A DNA stretch of 64,000 bases from Shewanella psychromarinicola (GCF_003855155.1 NZ_CP034073.1:806001-870000); one strand, 5' to 3'. Shown: positions 49,278 to 60,392, counted from the stretch's first letter. Notes: generated by a model from the sequence alone, not told the origin. Made by a program: numbers and translations.

Positions 49278-49485
49278 AAGTTTGTTTTCTTTTTGATAGT
49301 GATAGAAAGTGTCAGCATAGACTATGTAGACGGGATCCGTCTAATTTCGGACTATCGTCGCAGGACGTTCGCGTTGATTATTGATATAGTGGATTTAGCA
49401 GCGAGAAAGCACATATTTATTTTCATTTTTATCGTTCTATTTATGGTGTCGGTTAATGCTGTTTGCTAGACTACCACACAATATT

Positions 49486-49519
49486 AATTATGCAATATAT
49501 GTGAATAAGTATTTTAAAT
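49486..49519. promoter_or_regulatory. Candidate ArgR operator in the argC-argE divergent region
   Basis: AATTATGCAATATATGTG and TGAATAAGTATTTTAAAT lie side by side and each resembles an 18-base ARG box (TGAAT-AT-rich-ATTCA) imperfectly. They sit immediately before argE and about 210 bp from the argC start. Control by ArgR is expected for this locus in related bacteria; the exact boxes are uncertain. Confidence 0.35.
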
Positions 49520-49538
49520 ATTATTTTTAGGATAACCC

Positions 49539-50690
49539 ATGAGCACACTCCCAAATCTAAAAAGTTGTTTTACACAGCTGATTGCAGCGCCATCAGTCAG
49601 TGCAATCGAAGCTGAAGACGATATGAGTAACCATGCAGTTATCAACTTGTTGCAAAACTGGTTTAGCGAGCTTGGTTTTGAATGTGAAACGCCTACAGTA
49701 GAAGATTCACGTAACAAGCAAAATCTTATTGCTAGAATAGGTTCTGGCAGCGGCGGGTTATTATTAGCAGGCCATACCGATACCGTACCATTTGACGAAG
49801 GCCTCTGGAGCCAGAGCCCATTTGAGATGGTTGAAAAAGATAATCGCTGGTATGGTTTAGGCACCTGTGACATGAAAGGCTTTTTTGCACTAGTGCTTGA
49901 AGCATTAAAAGACATGCCACTGGACCAATTTAAACGCCCGTTGACTATTTTTGCCAGCGCGGATGAAGAGACCACCATGAGCGGTGCCAAAGCGTTCGCC
50001 GATTCCAAAGCAGTGGCCCCTGATTATGCGGTTATTGGTGAACCCACCAGCTTAAAACCTGTCTATATGCATAAAGGTCACTTAGCTCAAGGGATCCGTG
50101 TGATTGGTCGCAGTGGCCATTCATCAGATCCAGCGCGCGGCCTCAATGCCATTGAAGTTATGCATAAAGTTATTAGTCAGCTAATGACACTAAAACAGCA
50201 CCTAAGTGAAAATTATCGCGAAGATGCATTTACAGTGCCTTACCCAACAATGAACTTTGGCCATATTCATGGTGGTGATGCTGCCAACCGTATTTGTGGC
50301 TGCTGCGATTTACACTTAGATATTCGCCCATTACCTGGCATGGAGTTAGCTGAACTCGAATTAATGGTATTGAACTACTTATCCGATATCAGTAAGGAGT
50401 ATCCTGGTAGCATTAGTGTCAGTACTTTGTACCCAGGTGCAGAATCGTTTGCTGGAAAAGCAGATAATCCGTGGACCAAATTGGTGGCAGAGTTATCTGG
50501 ACATGATGCCGAAGTGGTGAACTATTCAACCGAGGCCCCCTATATTAATAAACTGGGCTGCCAAACCTTAGTATTGGGCCCAGGGAGTATTAACCAAGCT
50601 CATCAGCCAGACGAATTTATTGGCTTAGAATACCTAACGCCCACGGTCGAGTTAATTAAGAAAATGATTTATCACGCATGTATGAAGTAA
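49539..50690 (+). CDS. argE: Acetylornithine deacetylase
   Basis: A 383-residue M20-family zinc hydrolase releasing ornithine from N-acetylornithine. Metal and catalytic motifs are GHTDTVPFDEG, YGLGTCDMKGF and SADEETTMSGAKAF. RSGHSSDPARGLNAIE begins the dimerisation domain. ArgE defines the linear arginine pathway, which agrees with the short ArgB. It is divergent from argC. Confidence 0.95.
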   Translation: MSTLPNLKSCFTQLIAAPSVSAIEAEDDMSNHAVINLLQNWFSELGFECETPTVEDSRNKQNLIARIGSGSGGLLLAGHTDTVPFDEGLWSQSPFEMVEKDNRWYGLGTCDMKGFFALVLEALKDMPLDQFKRPLTIFASADEETTMSGAKAFADSKAVAPDYAVIGEPTSLKPVYMHKGHLAQGIRVIGRSGHSSDPARGLNAIEVMHKVISQLMTLKQHLSENYREDAFTVPYPTMNFGHIHGGDAANRICGCCDLHLDIRPLPGMELAELELMVLNYLSDISKEYPGSISVSTLYPGAESFAGKADNPWTKLVAELSGHDAEVVNYSTEAPYINKLGCQTLVLGPGSINQAHQPDEFIGLEYLTPTVELIKKMIYHACMK

Positions 50691-50842
50691 TCGTCTCGGT
50701 TAGGTTTTTTTAATCATATAAATGTAATATTTTTACGAAATAAAATTACTAAACACACCACCCGTGTATTGACCGATATTGATACGCTGGGTATTGTAAT
50801 GGTTGAGTATTGACAAAGTAGTTCTTTTTTTGGGGAGTTAGT

Positions 50843-53491
50843 ATGACAGAGCAAACGGCAGATATGTATGCGTCACTTCGATCAAATGTAGGAAATTTAG
50901 GTCAGATATTAGGTGAAACGATGCAAAACCATTTAGGTGGTGCATTTTTAGAAAAAGTAGAACAAATTCGTATTTTAGCCAAGAAATCTCGCCAGGGTGA
51001 CGAAGCCTCTCGCGAGCAAATGCTCGCATTATTAACGGCTTTACCTGACGAAGAACTGGTGCCTTTCGCTAAAGCCTTCAACCAATTTTTAAATTTAGCC
51101 AATATCGCAGAACAATTTCATACCATTAGCCGCAATTGCGACGAGCTCGTGTGCGTGCCCGATCCAGTAGAGCAGTTACTCGGACACATGCTGGATACCG
51201 ATTTAGACAAAAAAGATGTCATTGAGTGCTTAAAAGATTTAGACATCGATTTAGTATTAACCGCGCATCCAACAGAAATTTCACGTCGTACGTTAATTCA
51301 AAAGTACGCTGGGGTAGTTGATTGCTTAACCGAGCAAGAGAACAAACAGCTAACGGAGCGCGAACGCAGACAAAGCACCCTGCGTCTTCGTCAACTTATT
51401 GCCCAAATTTGGCATACCAACGAAATCCGCAGCGAACGCCCTACACCCGTTGATGAAGCTCGCTGGGGGTTAAGCACTATCGAAACCTCATTGTGGCAGG
51501 CTATCCCTGATTTTTTGCGTCAACTCAATGATCAAGTTGAACAAAAAACCGGACAACAGCTGCCTATCGATGTATGTCCAGTCAGATTTTCAAGTTGGAT
51601 GGGCGGCGATCGTGATGGCAACCCATTTGTGACTTCAATCGTTACCCAAGAGGTACTCGACCGTAATCGCCATGCTGCAGCAAGACTGTACTTAAAAGAT
51701 ATTGTAACCTTGCTTGGCGAACTTTCGATGGATCAAGCTAATGCTGAATTATCAGCGTTAACCGACAACAGCAAAGAACCGTACCGCGATGTATTACGCC
51801 AATTGCGTGGTCAATTACGTAACACCATCGATTACCTTAATGCCCGACTTGAAGGCAAAAAACCAGACATAGATACCAGCGAGCTGATTTGGCACAAAAC
51901 TGATTTACTGCAACCACTAGAGCTACTTTACAAAAGCTTATCCGATTGCGGTATGAAGTTGATCGCCAATGGACTATTACTCGACATCCTGCGCCGTTTA
52001 GCGTGTTTTGGTATTCACATGCTACGCCTAGATATTCGTCAAGATGCATCACGCCACAGTGACGTAATAGCTGAACTTACCCGTTATTTGGGCATGGGCG
52101 ACTACAATCATTGGGACGAAAATGAAAAACAAGCCTTTTTACTGCGCGAATTAACCAGTAAACGTCCGCTCATCCCAGTAAACTGGCAACCTAGCGATGA
52201 CGTCGCAGAAGTCATCAGAACCTGTGCTTTAGTCGCACAACAGCCAGTAAATGCATTAGGGTCATACGTGATATCAATGGCCAGCAAACCGTCTGATGTA
52301 TTGGCCGTATTATTACTACTAAAAGAAGCCGGTTGCACTAACCCGATGCATGTAGTGCCGTTATTTGAAACCTTAGCCGATTTAGAGAGTGCAGCTGATT
52401 GCATGACTTCGCTACTGAACATTGATTGGTATCGAGGTTATACCAAAGGTATGCAAGAAGTCATGATTGGTTATTCTGACTCCGCTAAAGATGCCGGCGT
52501 AATGGCAGCGGCTTGGGCACAATACCGTGCACAAGAACAATTAGTTGCGGTGTGTAAAAAAGCCGACGTTAAATTAATGTTGTTCCATGGTCGTGGCGGT
52601 TCAATCGGTCGTGGCGGCGGACCGGCTCATAAAGCGATTTTATCGCAGCCACCAGGCTCGGTTGATGGCCGTATCCGCGTGACAGAACAAGGCGAAATGA
52701 TCCGTTTTAAGTTTGGTTTACCTAAATTGGCAGTCCAAAGCTTAGCCCTATATACCTCAGCGGTGATGGAAGCGACATTATTACCGCCTCCTGAGCCTAA
52801 AAAAGCGTGGCGAGATTGCATGCAACGCATTGCTGAAGAGTCGGTGTTGCATTATCGCGGTATTGTTCGTGAGGAACCTGACTTTGTTGCGTATTTTAGA
52901 GCCGCCACACCAGAAGTTGAATTAGGAAAACTGCCATTAGGCAGTCGCCCAGCTAAACGAAAAGTCGACGGTGGTATTGAAAGCTTACGCGCCATTCCAT
53001 GGATTTTCGCGTGGTCACAGAATCGCTTAATGTTACCGGCTTGGCTTGGCGCTGGCGAAGCATTACAAGATGCGGCAGATCGCGGCGAGCTTGAACTATT
53101 ACGCGAGATGGAACAACAATGGCCATTCTTTGAAACCCGTATTTCGATGCTAGAAATGGTGTACACCAAAGCAGAGCCTAACTTGGCGAAATACTATGAG
53201 CTGTGTTTAGTTAAGCCAGAACTACATCATTTAGGTGTCAAACTACGTCAACGTCTGCAACTGGGCATTGACGCGGTATTGTCATTAACCCAAGCAACAG
53301 AGTTAATGTCACATACACCTTGGAGTCGTGAATCTGTTAAACTGCGCAACCCTTACATAGACCCTCTTAACTTTTTACAAACCGAGCTATTAGCCCGTAC
53401 ACGTAGAGAAGTTGAGCCGTCGGAGCATGTTCAGCTAGCATTAATGCTGACCATTGCCGGCGTAGCAGCAGGAATGAGAAACACTGGATGA
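50843..53491 (+). CDS. ppc: Phosphoenolpyruvate carboxylase
   Basis: An 882-residue anaplerotic enzyme turning PEP and bicarbonate into oxaloacetate, the usual bacterial length. The catalytic histidine is H142 in [28 protein letters not shown] and [14 protein letters not shown] are the glycine-rich and active-site loops. The C-terminus ends AAGMRNTG, the conserved end that places its carboxylate in the enzyme. The stop overlaps the next gene (ATGA). A GGGGAG ribosome site precedes the ATG. It supplies the oxaloacetate needed for aspartate and arginine. Confidence 0.97.
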   Translation: MTEQTADMYASLRSNVGNLGQILGETMQNHLGGAFLEKVEQIRILAKKSRQGDEASREQMLALLTALPDEELVPFAKAFNQFLNLANIAEQFHTISRNCDELVCVPDPVEQLLGHMLDTDLDKKDVIECLKDLDIDLVLTAHPTEISRRTLIQKYAGVVDCLTEQENKQLTERERRQSTLRLRQLIAQIWHTNEIRSERPTPVDEARWGLSTIETSLWQAIPDFLRQLNDQVEQKTGQQLPIDVCPVRFSSWMGGDRDGNPFVTSIVTQEVLDRNRHAAARLYLKDIVTLLGELSMDQANAELSALTDNSKEPYRDVLRQLRGQLRNTIDYLNARLEGKKPDIDTSELIWHKTDLLQPLELLYKSLSDCGMKLIANGLLLDILRRLACFGIHMLRLDIRQDASRHSDVIAELTRYLGMGDYNHWDENEKQAFLLRELTSKRPLIPVNWQPSDDVAEVIRTCALVAQQPVNALGSYVISMASKPSDVLAVLLLLKEAGCTNPMHVVPLFETLADLESAADCMTSLLNIDWYRGYTKGMQEVMIGYSDSAKDAGVMAAAWAQYRAQEQLVAVCKKADVKLMLFHGRGGSIGRGGGPAHKAILSQPPGSVDGRIRVTEQGEMIRFKFGLPKLAVQSLALYTSAVMEATLLPPPEPKKAWRDCMQRIAEESVLHYRGIVREEPDFVAYFRAATPEVELGKLPLGSRPAKRKVDGGIESLRAIPWIFAWSQNRLMLPAWLGAGEALQDAADRGELELLREMEQQWPFFETRISMLEMVYTKAEPNLAKYYELCLVKPELHHLGVKLRQRLQLGIDAVLSLTQATELMSHTPWSRESVKLRNPYIDPLNFLQTELLARTRREVEPSEHVQLALMLTIAGVAAGMRNTG

Positions 53492-54027
53492 TACCCTTGA
53501 TCAAAACCTTTGGGCTTGGACTGTTATTGTTACTGACTGGCTGTGCCAGTCAGTACAGCATCACCGAGTCGGAAATAGAGCAATACCTTAATAAAGACAT
53601 GCACTTTGAAGTCAAGCAAGGCAACAAGTTAATTGGTGTCTCAGTGAAGCTCAATGACATGCAAGTGGTATTAGGCGCTAAACCCGATACCATGGCAGTC
53701 ACGGCAGCAACGATTATTACTGTAAATAATCCGTTACTACCCATTCATGCCAAGCTGAAGACTACATTTGAAGCGGTGCCTTGGTATGACACTAATACCA
53801 AAAGCGTTTATCTGCGTCAGTTAGACTTAGTGAGGGTTGAGTCAGAACCCGCTGATATTGAGCGTTACATCAGCCAAGTTACCCCACAATTAATGGGTTT
53901 TTTACGTAATTACCTTGAAAACCAGCCAGTGTATACCTTAGACACTCGCGACAGTAATCAAGCATTAATGGCGAAAATGACTAAAGAAATTGCGGTGCAA
54001 CAAGGTAAACTTGTAGTGAAATTTTAA
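53488..54027 (+). CDS. DUF1439 lipoprotein, YceB-like
   Basis: A 179-residue lipoprotein with signal [19 protein letters not shown] (lipobox LTGC, cysteine 19). The mature part, with [11 protein letters not shown] and [20 protein letters not shown], matches DUF1439/YceB, a two-sheet fold of unknown ligand. It overlaps ppc by four bases, so it is translated with it although the function seems unrelated. A terminator follows 21 bases after the stop. Confidence 0.85.
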   Translation: MIPLIKTFGLGLLLLLTGCASQYSITESEIEQYLNKDMHFEVKQGNKLIGVSVKLNDMQVVLGAKPDTMAVTAATIITVNNPLLPIHAKLKTTFEAVPWYDTNTKSVYLRQLDLVRVESEPADIERYISQVTPQLMGFLRNYLENQPVYTLDTRDSNQALMAKMTKEIAVQQGKLVVKF

Positions 54028-54047
54028 TGTTATTATCACAGTAATAG

Positions 54048-54071
54048 AAAGCACCTTAGGGTGCTTTTTTA
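54048..54071 (+). terminator. Terminator of the ppc operon
   Basis: AAAGCACC pairs with GGTGCTTT around TTAG or a similar four-base loop, followed by a T-run. It sits directly after the DUF1439 gene. Confidence 0.88.
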
Positions 54072-54209
54072 TTGCTTCAAACTTACCTACATGCACATAG
54101 TCTAGAAAGGCTGAACTTCTCAAGTCTCAGAAAACGGTGCATTTCCTAATCAATCAGAACCACGTACAATAACTTGGCAATATTGGAGTGCATAATAATC
54201 ATGGGATAA

Positions 54210-57200
54210 ATGATGCCGTTAATGGATGACGTAGCAAAACTAAAAGCACAGCTGGCGGAGCTGTCTTCACAGCAAGGCGCTCAACAAGCTGACTTAACTC
54301 GACAACTCGATCAGTTTAGCCAACAACTTGATGCATTAGCCCTGCAAGTGCAGGCGCAAAATAATAATGAACAACCAATAGCGTTGTCTGATGAAAACAT
54401 ACATGCACCTGTGCATAAGAGTCGACCAAACGATTCGAGCGGCAGTATCGTTGCCGATACACCTCAATACTCGTCTGCTGCTTGGGAGCGCCAATCGTTA
54501 GACACAAGTCATTCAGCGTCAACATCATCCATATCAGCACAACAAACTTCGGTAGTAACAAAGTCACCAGCCAGACAAAGCGCCTTAAGTGCAATGGTCG
54601 CTCAATTAGCTGAAGCCATCGGCGAGTTGAGTACTTCGGCGTTTTCACCCTTATCTGGGTTAACCGAACAAGCAAAAGAATTCTACCAACATTACCAAAC
54701 TAAAGGATTAGGCCCAGTCTTTTTAATGACCGTTGCCGGCATTATCACGCTTACATTAGGCTTTGGCTATTTACTGCAGTTTTCAATTAATAATTGGTTT
54801 TCTGAGTTAGGTAAGGCCTTACTGGGCCTAGGTGTCGCCAATAGCATTATCGCTGGCGGCGTATTCATTCGTCAGAAACGTCCTGGCATGCAGGACTTTG
54901 GCTCTGGGCTTGTTGGCCTAGGACTTATTCTCAACTATATGTGTCTGTATTTTCTTGGGCCATATTTTAATCTTATTAGTGATATAGCCTGCTTTAGCTT
55001 GTTATTGCTTAATACGATATTGGGTTATGGCTTATCATTAAAACTCGACACCAAAGTGGTCGCAATTGTCGCCTTGCTTGGCGGTTCGCTGGCGCCGCTG
55101 ATGTTACTTGATGGCGGCCAAACACCGTTATTATATTTACCCTACTTAATGCTTATCGGTATCTGCTCTATGGTACAAAGCCATAAGTTAGCCTGGCCGA
55201 TGTTAATTGAAGTAACCGCACTGCTTCATATTGCCTGTATCCAAATACTCCGTTTATTTATTCCATTACCGTTTTCAATAATCGATTGGCAAACCGGCTT
55301 AGCATTGCTGATGATCAATGGCTTATTTTACCTCTATAGCATTGGCAGTTTGTTATTTATCATAAAATCGACGTTAACACCAAGGCTGCTAGCGGTTCCA
55401 ATCGCACTCATGGTTTTTACTCTCTACACCCTAACGGAGTGGAGTGTATTTGCTGGTGAGCTATTTGCACTTAATGCTTTCCTTTGTGCACTATTGTATT
55501 GGGTGATTAAACGCGACAAGGATATTGGCGCTCTTTCTTTGGCCTTTGCGGGGAGTTTTGCAGGCTTTGCGGCTCTATTTTTACTCAGCGCTGAACTGAT
55601 AGGTTTAGTATTGCTGCTAGAAGGTTTATTGTTATTGTGGATTGGCTGCAAACATCTGTTTAGCCCCATTCGAGCAGAAGCTTATGTATTACTAATGGTA
55701 GGTATAATCAGCAGCTTTATTCATGTTTTCGATGTGCTAGCTCAATCTCATTACAATGATGAAGGCATATTGGGTTATCAGGGTCTACTGACTCTATTGA
55801 TGATCCTGACCTGCGCGATGACCTATTTAGCGCAAAAACTACTATCTCGACATAAAGCTGACTTAGTGAAATTCGAACACCTTGCGGTGCGATTTATTCA
55901 TGAGTTACTTGGGGTACTTTATTCGGTCACGATACTACTCATCAGCTTTTTTATCACTGATGAATATTGGCTCAATACATTGCCACTTATTGGTTTATTA
56001 CTTTTATACATGAGCGCTAAGCACACCTTACGTTTTAGTGAAGTATTAGCCTGGCTATGGCAACTGCCTTTATTAGGTGTAATCATTTTTGCCATGCTGG
56101 ACGCCAATAGTCTTAGCTTTTCAGACCAAGCCCTGAATGCCAAGTTAGCCCGTATCGAACTGTTTGTGGGATTATTACTGGCCTATTATTGGTACCAAAA
56201 ATACTATGCTGCTGCCAAGTTAATCCGCTTTGCTTACTATGTTCAGTTAGCTTGTTACTTAGCCTTACCGTTACTGTTATTACCCAAAATAGTTCGTAGC
56301 TACCCTGATTACATTGCTATTTATTTGTGGTTCAGTTGTATTGTGAGTGTTGGTTTAGCGTATTTTGTTAACCACAAAAGTCTTCGTTATGAAGCGCAAA
56401 TACTCACAGTAATGGCAACCATAATCACCGCCGCTATGTGTCTGGCAGAGCAATGGCAAGGGCTTGTTGCATTAGTTTTAGGTTTACTCTTTGTTGGATT
56501 TATTACTTTACGCTATTTGCAATTCCCCACAAAATGGCAGCAAATTACCACCCTACAATGGCACCTTGGACCGTATTACATCGCCTTGGTGATGGCAGTA
56601 TTAAGCCAAACGTTAACTAACTTACTGCATCCTTCATGGGCAATTACCGCATTAATAGTGTGTGGTTATTTCTGCATTATTACCGAAAGAAGCAATCGTG
56701 TCGGTCAACGTTTAAAGCAAGCCTTAGCGCCGAGTTATAGCTTGGCGTACTCTGCAATCTTTATCTGTGCCATTTTACCTATCGTGTTTCACAGTGAAGC
56801 ACAGTTAACGTTAAACATTGATAGTTTGCTGACTAATTTAGCAGAGTTTGGAGTGCTCGTTTTATTAGGTCGATATTTACTAACAGCCAGATTAGGCATT
56901 AGGGCACACAGAAAAATTATCTCTTATATCGCGCTTAAGTGGGCTTGGCATGCTTTATTGGTGATAAGTTACCTATTATGGAGTTATCAATTCAACCTGA
57001 GTATTGCTGCGCCAATGAGTGCTGTGCTGCTGGTTGTGCATGCCTGTGTGGTGATGTTTATAAGCTTACGACCTAAGCAAGCAAGCCTAGTCAGGCTCGC
57101 TGCACTGCTATTCGCTTTGGCTTGTATAAAGGTGATATTTGTCGATATGGCGTCCTTTGAACTCATTCAAAAAATCGTCGCCTTTATTCTGATTGGGGTT

Positions 57201-57272
57201 ATTTTACTGACAGTCGCTTACTTTTATCAAAAAGCTAAAAACAGCCAACCGTTGAACGAAGTTGAACCCTAG
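54210..57272 (+). CDS. DUF2339 giant membrane protein
   Basis: A 1020-residue protein with a short N-terminal coiled coil (DDVAKLKAQLAELSSQ, about residues 6-50) and a polar linker to about residue 150. More than twenty consecutive hydrophobic helices follow. This layout matches DUF2339, a family of very large integral membrane proteins of unknown role. Its start has nearby alternatives (MM at 54210, or the internal MDDVAK at 54222). It is a single gene, convergent with cinA. Confidence 0.85.
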   Translation: MMPLMDDVAKLKAQLAELSSQQGAQQADLTRQLDQFSQQLDALALQVQAQNNNEQPIALSDENIHAPVHKSRPNDSSGSIVADTPQYSSAAWERQSLDTSHSASTSSISAQQTSVVTKSPARQSALSAMVAQLAEAIGELSTSAFSPLSGLTEQAKEFYQHYQTKGLGPVFLMTVAGIITLTLGFGYLLQFSINNWFSELGKALLGLGVANSIIAGGVFIRQKRPGMQDFGSGLVGLGLILNYMCLYFLGPYFNLISDIACFSLLLLNTILGYGLSLKLDTKVVAIVALLGGSLAPLMLLDGGQTPLLYLPYLMLIGICSMVQSHKLAWPMLIEVTALLHIACIQILRLFIPLPFSIIDWQTGLALLMINGLFYLYSIGSLLFIIKSTLTPRLLAVPIALMVFTLYTLTEWSVFAGELFALNAFLCALLYWVIKRDKDIGALSLAFAGSFAGFAALFLLSAELIGLVLLLEGLLLLWIGCKHLFSPIRAEAYVLLMVGIISSFIHVFDVLAQSHYNDEGILGYQGLLTLLMILTCAMTYLAQKLLSRHKADLVKFEHLAVRFIHELLGVLYSVTILLISFFITDEYWLNTLPLIGLLLLYMSAKHTLRFSEVLAWLWQLPLLGVIIFAMLDANSLSFSDQALNAKLARIELFVGLLLAYYWYQKYYAAAKLIRFAYYVQLACYLALPLLLLPKIVRSYPDYIAIYLWFSCIVSVGLAYFVNHKSLRYEAQILTVMATIITAAMCLAEQWQGLVALVLGLLFVGFITLRYLQFPTKWQQITTLQWHLGPYYIALVMAVLSQTLTNLLHPSWAITALIVCGYFCIITERSNRVGQRLKQALAPSYSLAYSAIFICAILPIVFHSEAQLTLNIDSLLTNLAEFGVLVLLGRYLLTARLGIRAHRKIISYIALKWAWHALLVISYLLWSYQFNLSIAAPMSAVLLVVHACVVMFISLRPKQASLVRLAALLFALACIKVIFVDMASFELIQKIVAFILIGVILLTVAYFYQKAKNSQPLNEVEP

Positions 57273-57328
57273 TCATTAAATCAAGCTTGCCTACCCTTTG
57301 TTTACGGGTAAGCAAACTTGTTATGCGA

Positions 57329-58606
57329 CTATTTGGCGAAACGAGTTATAGCAGGATAATCGACTATTACAGCTTCTTCGAGTAACGCGCGGCGAAGCAT
57401 ATCGTAAGCAATCGCGGTACTCATACTGCGAACAAGCTGACGAGAACGCTTTGGTAATTTCACCATTTGGCTATACACGCTATGCTTTGTCGCAAGCGCT
57501 ATTGCAACAGTCCCTACGGGTTTGTCATCAGAACCACCCTCAGGACCAGCAATACCGCTAGTGGCTAAAGCAAAGTCACTGTCTAAAATACCTCTTACAC
57601 CTTGCGCCATAGCTTCAACAGTAGGAATGGAAACCGCACCATGATCGTCTAGTATCTGTGGATTAACACCCAATACCTTCACTTTAGACTCATTACTGTA
57701 AGTTACTAATCCATGGTGTAAATAAGAAGAGCTGCCAGCAAAGTCAATCAACTGACTGGTGATCATTCCGCCAGTACAAGACTCTGCCACACTTAAGCTC
57801 AAGCCTGACTGAAATAAACGATGATGAATTTCGGCTGCTAATGTAGGACGATTCTCCGCAACAACGGCACTTCCTAACAGAGTTTTTACCTGTTTAGTGA
57901 CATCATCCAAATAGCGCATAGCCTTCTCACCACGGGCAAATATCTTAATTTCAATGTGCGGCATTGAAGAACGATACCCTAACTCGATACCCGCGGGTAA
58001 TGTAAGTTCCGATAAAGTGTCTGCCAATGATGACTCACCATGACCAATCGTAAGTAACTTTTCTAGAGCCGATTTTTCAGCGACCCCATACTCTTTGGTG
58101 ATAAAGGGAATAAACTGCTCAGTAATCATGTGTTTTAGCTCAAATGGCACACCTGGGGTAAAGAATAACCACGCATTATTCAATTTAACCCTAAAGCCGC
58201 AAGCAGTGCCAACGGGGTTATCGACCATAATCGCCGAGGCCGGTAACCAAGCTTGCTTTAAATTGCTTTTGGCCATCACTCGATTATTACGGGTAAACCA
58301 GTCTTCTAAATGTTCACGCCATTGCACATTCTCGACAAGATCTTCGCCCTTAGCCTTAGCCATCGCTAATGCTGACATATCGTCGCTGGTAGGCCCCAAA
58401 CCACCATTAACAATGATCACATCAGCATGCTTGCTACGCTCTTGGAATACGGCAACAAGATCAGCTAAACGATCGCCAACTGTCACTCTGTGCTGCATTT
58501 CAATACCCATTTCCATCATGGTATTAGCAACCCAAGCAGCATTGGTATCTACTATCTGGCCTGATAACACTTCTTCGCCTGTGCAAATCATTTCTAACTT
58601 CATCAT
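57329..58606 (-). CDS. cinA: CinA-family protein (nicotinamide nucleotide amidohydrolase/pyrophosphatase)
   Basis: A 425-residue protein with both CinA domains. The N-terminal MoaB/MogA-like domain has [20 protein letters not shown] and [11 protein letters not shown]. The C-terminal PncC amidase domain has [17 protein letters not shown] and [20 protein letters not shown]. Family activity is deamidation of nicotinamide mononucleotide in NAD recycling and hydrolysis of ADP-ribose. It stands alone on the minus strand, convergent with the DUF2339 gene. Confidence 0.92.
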   Translation of the reverse strand: MMKLEMICTGEEVLSGQIVDTNAAWVANTMMEMGIEMQHRVTVGDRLADLVAVFQERSKHADVIIVNGGLGPTSDDMSALAMAKAKGEDLVENVQWREHLEDWFTRNNRVMAKSNLKQAWLPASAIMVDNPVGTACGFRVKLNNAWLFFTPGVPFELKHMITEQFIPFITKEYGVAEKSALEKLLTIGHGESSLADTLSELTLPAGIELGYRSSMPHIEIKIFARGEKAMRYLDDVTKQVKTLLGSAVVAENRPTLAAEIHHRLFQSGLSLSVAESCTGGMITSQLIDFAGSSSYLHHGLVTYSNESKVKVLGVNPQILDDHGAVSIPTVEAMAQGVRGILDSDFALATSGIAGPEGGSDDKPVGTVAIALATKHSVYSQMVKLPKRSRQLVRSMSTAIAYDMLRRALLEEAVIVDYPAITRFAK

Positions 58607-59120
58607 TATTCCTTATCACATCCAATTGGCACTAACTTAGGTGACCAATATGTGAATGGCAAGAAAATAGACCGAATTATAGAAAATTAGATAATAAGTA
58701 GATGAATGAATTACAACAATTCAACAGAAATTGCTCAAAATAATTAAATGAGATCACACAAATACTCTAGAGCAGATTTGAGCGAATAGAGACAAAAACA
58801 CAGATTCTGTTGTGACTTACAATCCCCTAAGTGAATGATAATATTGCAATCTATAGATATTATTGGTCTGCAAGGTTAGTATTTTTATATGTTGAGGATC
58901 CGTTGTACGAGGCAAAGTGGGAGCTGATAGTAATGAGAATAACCCCGTATGCTTTCGGCGCACCAGACAGGCAGTTTTAGTGTGATCAGCCACTAAATTC
59001 GTCAATGATGGGAGTGAATGTCCAATAATAGAGGAAATATTGTTGGCTCAATTGAACAGCGAAGTTCACGCAGACAAAATGTCGTCGAGACTATAGATGA
59101 TCGATAATGATCGCTCTATG
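58607..59120. other. Intergenic region before the IS630 element
   Basis: About 500 bp with no open frame that I can support. It is the cinA promoter side and the insertion site of the transposon. No RNA or repeat was recognised. Confidence 0.5.
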
Positions 59121-59150
59121 ATACCAATCCGCATTAAATTATGATCTAAT

Positions 59151-59657
59151 ATGCTCACCACTTTCAAATTATTTTATACTGTGAAAAACTACACATCTGT
59201 TGAGCTTGTTAAGCTATCAAAGTCAGAAAAAGACGCCCGTATGCGTATCCGCATATTGGCTGTTTCTTGCTTTCTGGAATGTCACAATCGCGCTCAAGTC
59301 GCTCGCCAATTAAAGGTTAGTCGTCGCAGTGTCAATGAATGGGTTAAAAACTACTTAAATACTGGCATTGATGGCTTGAAAGCCAATATGAATTCGACAA
59401 ATGCTAATAAACTCGACGAACACCAAAAGCAGGTTCTTTATCAATATATAGATGAGTTTAGCCGCTCCGAACAGGGTGGACGATTAACGGGGTTAGACGT
59501 TCAATCACATATAGAGCAGCAGTTTGGCATCCATTATCATATTAACCATGTATATAAGGTACTAAAAAATATTGGCCTAAGCTGGATAACAAGTCGCTCT
59601 AAGCACCCAAAACAATCCTTAGCAGCCCAAGAAGATTTTAAAAAAACTCATTTCTAA
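59151..59657 (+). CDS. IS630-family transposase, N-terminal ORF (helix-turn-helix)
   Basis: A 168-residue protein. The N-terminal helix-turn-helix region has RIRILAVSCFLECHNRAQVA, then RQLKVSRRSVNEWVKNYL. A second wing-like part, GGRLTGLDVQSHIEQQFGIH, and the HVYKVLKNIGLSW helix follow. It ends EEDFKKTHF-type sequence at a stop a few codons after a run of seven A. The catalytic DDE domain is in another frame from 59647, so the complete transposase (about 350 residues) needs a frame change at or near the A run. Confidence 0.85.
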   Translation: MLTTFKLFYTVKNYTSVELVKLSKSEKDARMRIRILAVSCFLECHNRAQVARQLKVSRRSVNEWVKNYLNTGIDGLKANMNSTNANKLDEHQKQVLYQYIDEFSRSEQGGRLTGLDVQSHIEQQFGIHYHINHVYKVLKNIGLSWITSRSKHPKQSLAAQEDFKKTHF

Positions 59658-60219
59658 AACGATCGCAACGATCCCTGTCTATATTCCTTTAGACACCGTC
59701 GATATTTGGTTTCAAGATGAGGCTCGATTTGGTCAACAAAATACCACCACGCGACTATGGGCAGCAAAAGGCTCGAGGCCAAGAGCGGTAAGGCAGCAAC
59801 AATTTGAATATGCTTATCTTTTTGGTGCAGTTTGCCCTGCAACGGGTGCAACAGAAGCCTTGGTCACTCCATTTGTTAATAGGGCGGCTATGTGGCAACA
59901 CTTAAAACAAATTTCAGAAGCAACTCATTCGGATAGGTATGCACTTGTTATCATTGATGGTGCAGGTTGGCATACGGATGATATAGCAAAAGAATTCAGT
60001 AATTTATCGGTCCTCAAATTACCACCCTATTCTCCGGAATTAAATCCCATTGAACAGGTATGGCAATGGCTAAGACAGCATTGTTTGGCAAATAGGTGTT
60101 TTGAAGGTTATGACGATATCGTTGAACAGTGTTGCCGCGCTTGGAATACGTTTATTCAGTGTAAGGACAGGGTAAAAAGTTTGTGCACACGAGACTGGGC
60201 CAATATGGGTAAAGTCTAA
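59647..60219 (+). CDS. IS630-family transposase, C-terminal DDE domain (shifted frame)
   Basis: Continuing in the +1 frame from CTC at 59647, the sequence reads LISKTIATIPVYIPLDTVDI then WFQDEARFGQQ, with the first catalytic aspartate. It continues LVIIDGAGWHTDD with the second aspartate and SPELNPIEQVWQWLR with the glutamate. These are the D-D-E residues of the IS630/Tc1 superfamily. No convincing own start is near 59647; a methionine appears only inside the domain. Either programmed or slippage-based frameshifting at the A7 tract joins it to the first ORF, or a single-base change has broken the gene. The stop codon lies within the right inverted repeat. Confidence 0.8.
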   Translation, partial: LISKTIATIPVYIPLDTVDIWFQDEARFGQQNTTTRLWAAKGSRPRAVRQQQFEYAYLFGAVCPATGATEALVTPFVNRAAMWQHLKQISEATHSDRYALVIIDGAGWHTDDIAKEFSNLSVLKLPPYSPELNPIEQVWQWLRQHCLANRCFEGYDDIVEQCCRAWNTFIQCKDRVKSLCTRDWANMGKV

Positions 60220-60392
60220 TGCGGATTGGTATAAGACAGCATTGTTTGGCAAATAGGTGTTTTGAAGGTTATGACGATATCGTTGAACAGTGTTGCCGCG
60301 CTTGGAATACGTTTATTCAGTGTAAGGACAGGGTAAAAAGTTTGTGCACACGAGACTGGGCCAATATGGGTAAAGTCTAATGCGGATTGGTA
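60071..60392. repeat. 161-bp tandem duplication of the IS630 right end
   Basis: Bases 60071-60231 and 60232-60392 are identical by eye. The unit starts TAAGACAGCATTG inside the transposase gene and ends with the right terminal repeat and TA. The junction has the TA target dinucleotide. The extra copy ends in a second right terminal repeat, so a solo right end now sits beside the element. Confidence 0.9.

Larger units (their letters stand above)
59124..60229 (+). mobile_element. IS630-family insertion sequence
   Basis: A 1.1-kb element bounded by 16-bp perfect inverted repeats, ATACCAATCCGCATTA (59121-59136) and its complement TAATGCGGATTGGTAT (60217-60232). A TA dinucleotide at each outer edge is typical of IS630/Tc1-mariner elements. 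It contains a helix-turn-helix ORF and a DDE ORF in a different frame. The last 161 bp, including the right end, are repeated directly after it (60232-60392). Confidence 0.9.

Noticed and set aside
49188..49469. A 93-residue plus-strand frame ahead of argE
   Set aside because: It overlaps the argC start and promoter region, has no ribosome site and no recognisable domain.
59640..59657. A classical -1 programmed frameshift in the transposase
   Set aside because: The -1 frame reaches a stop within about 15 codons; only the +1 (or -2) frame enters the DDE domain.
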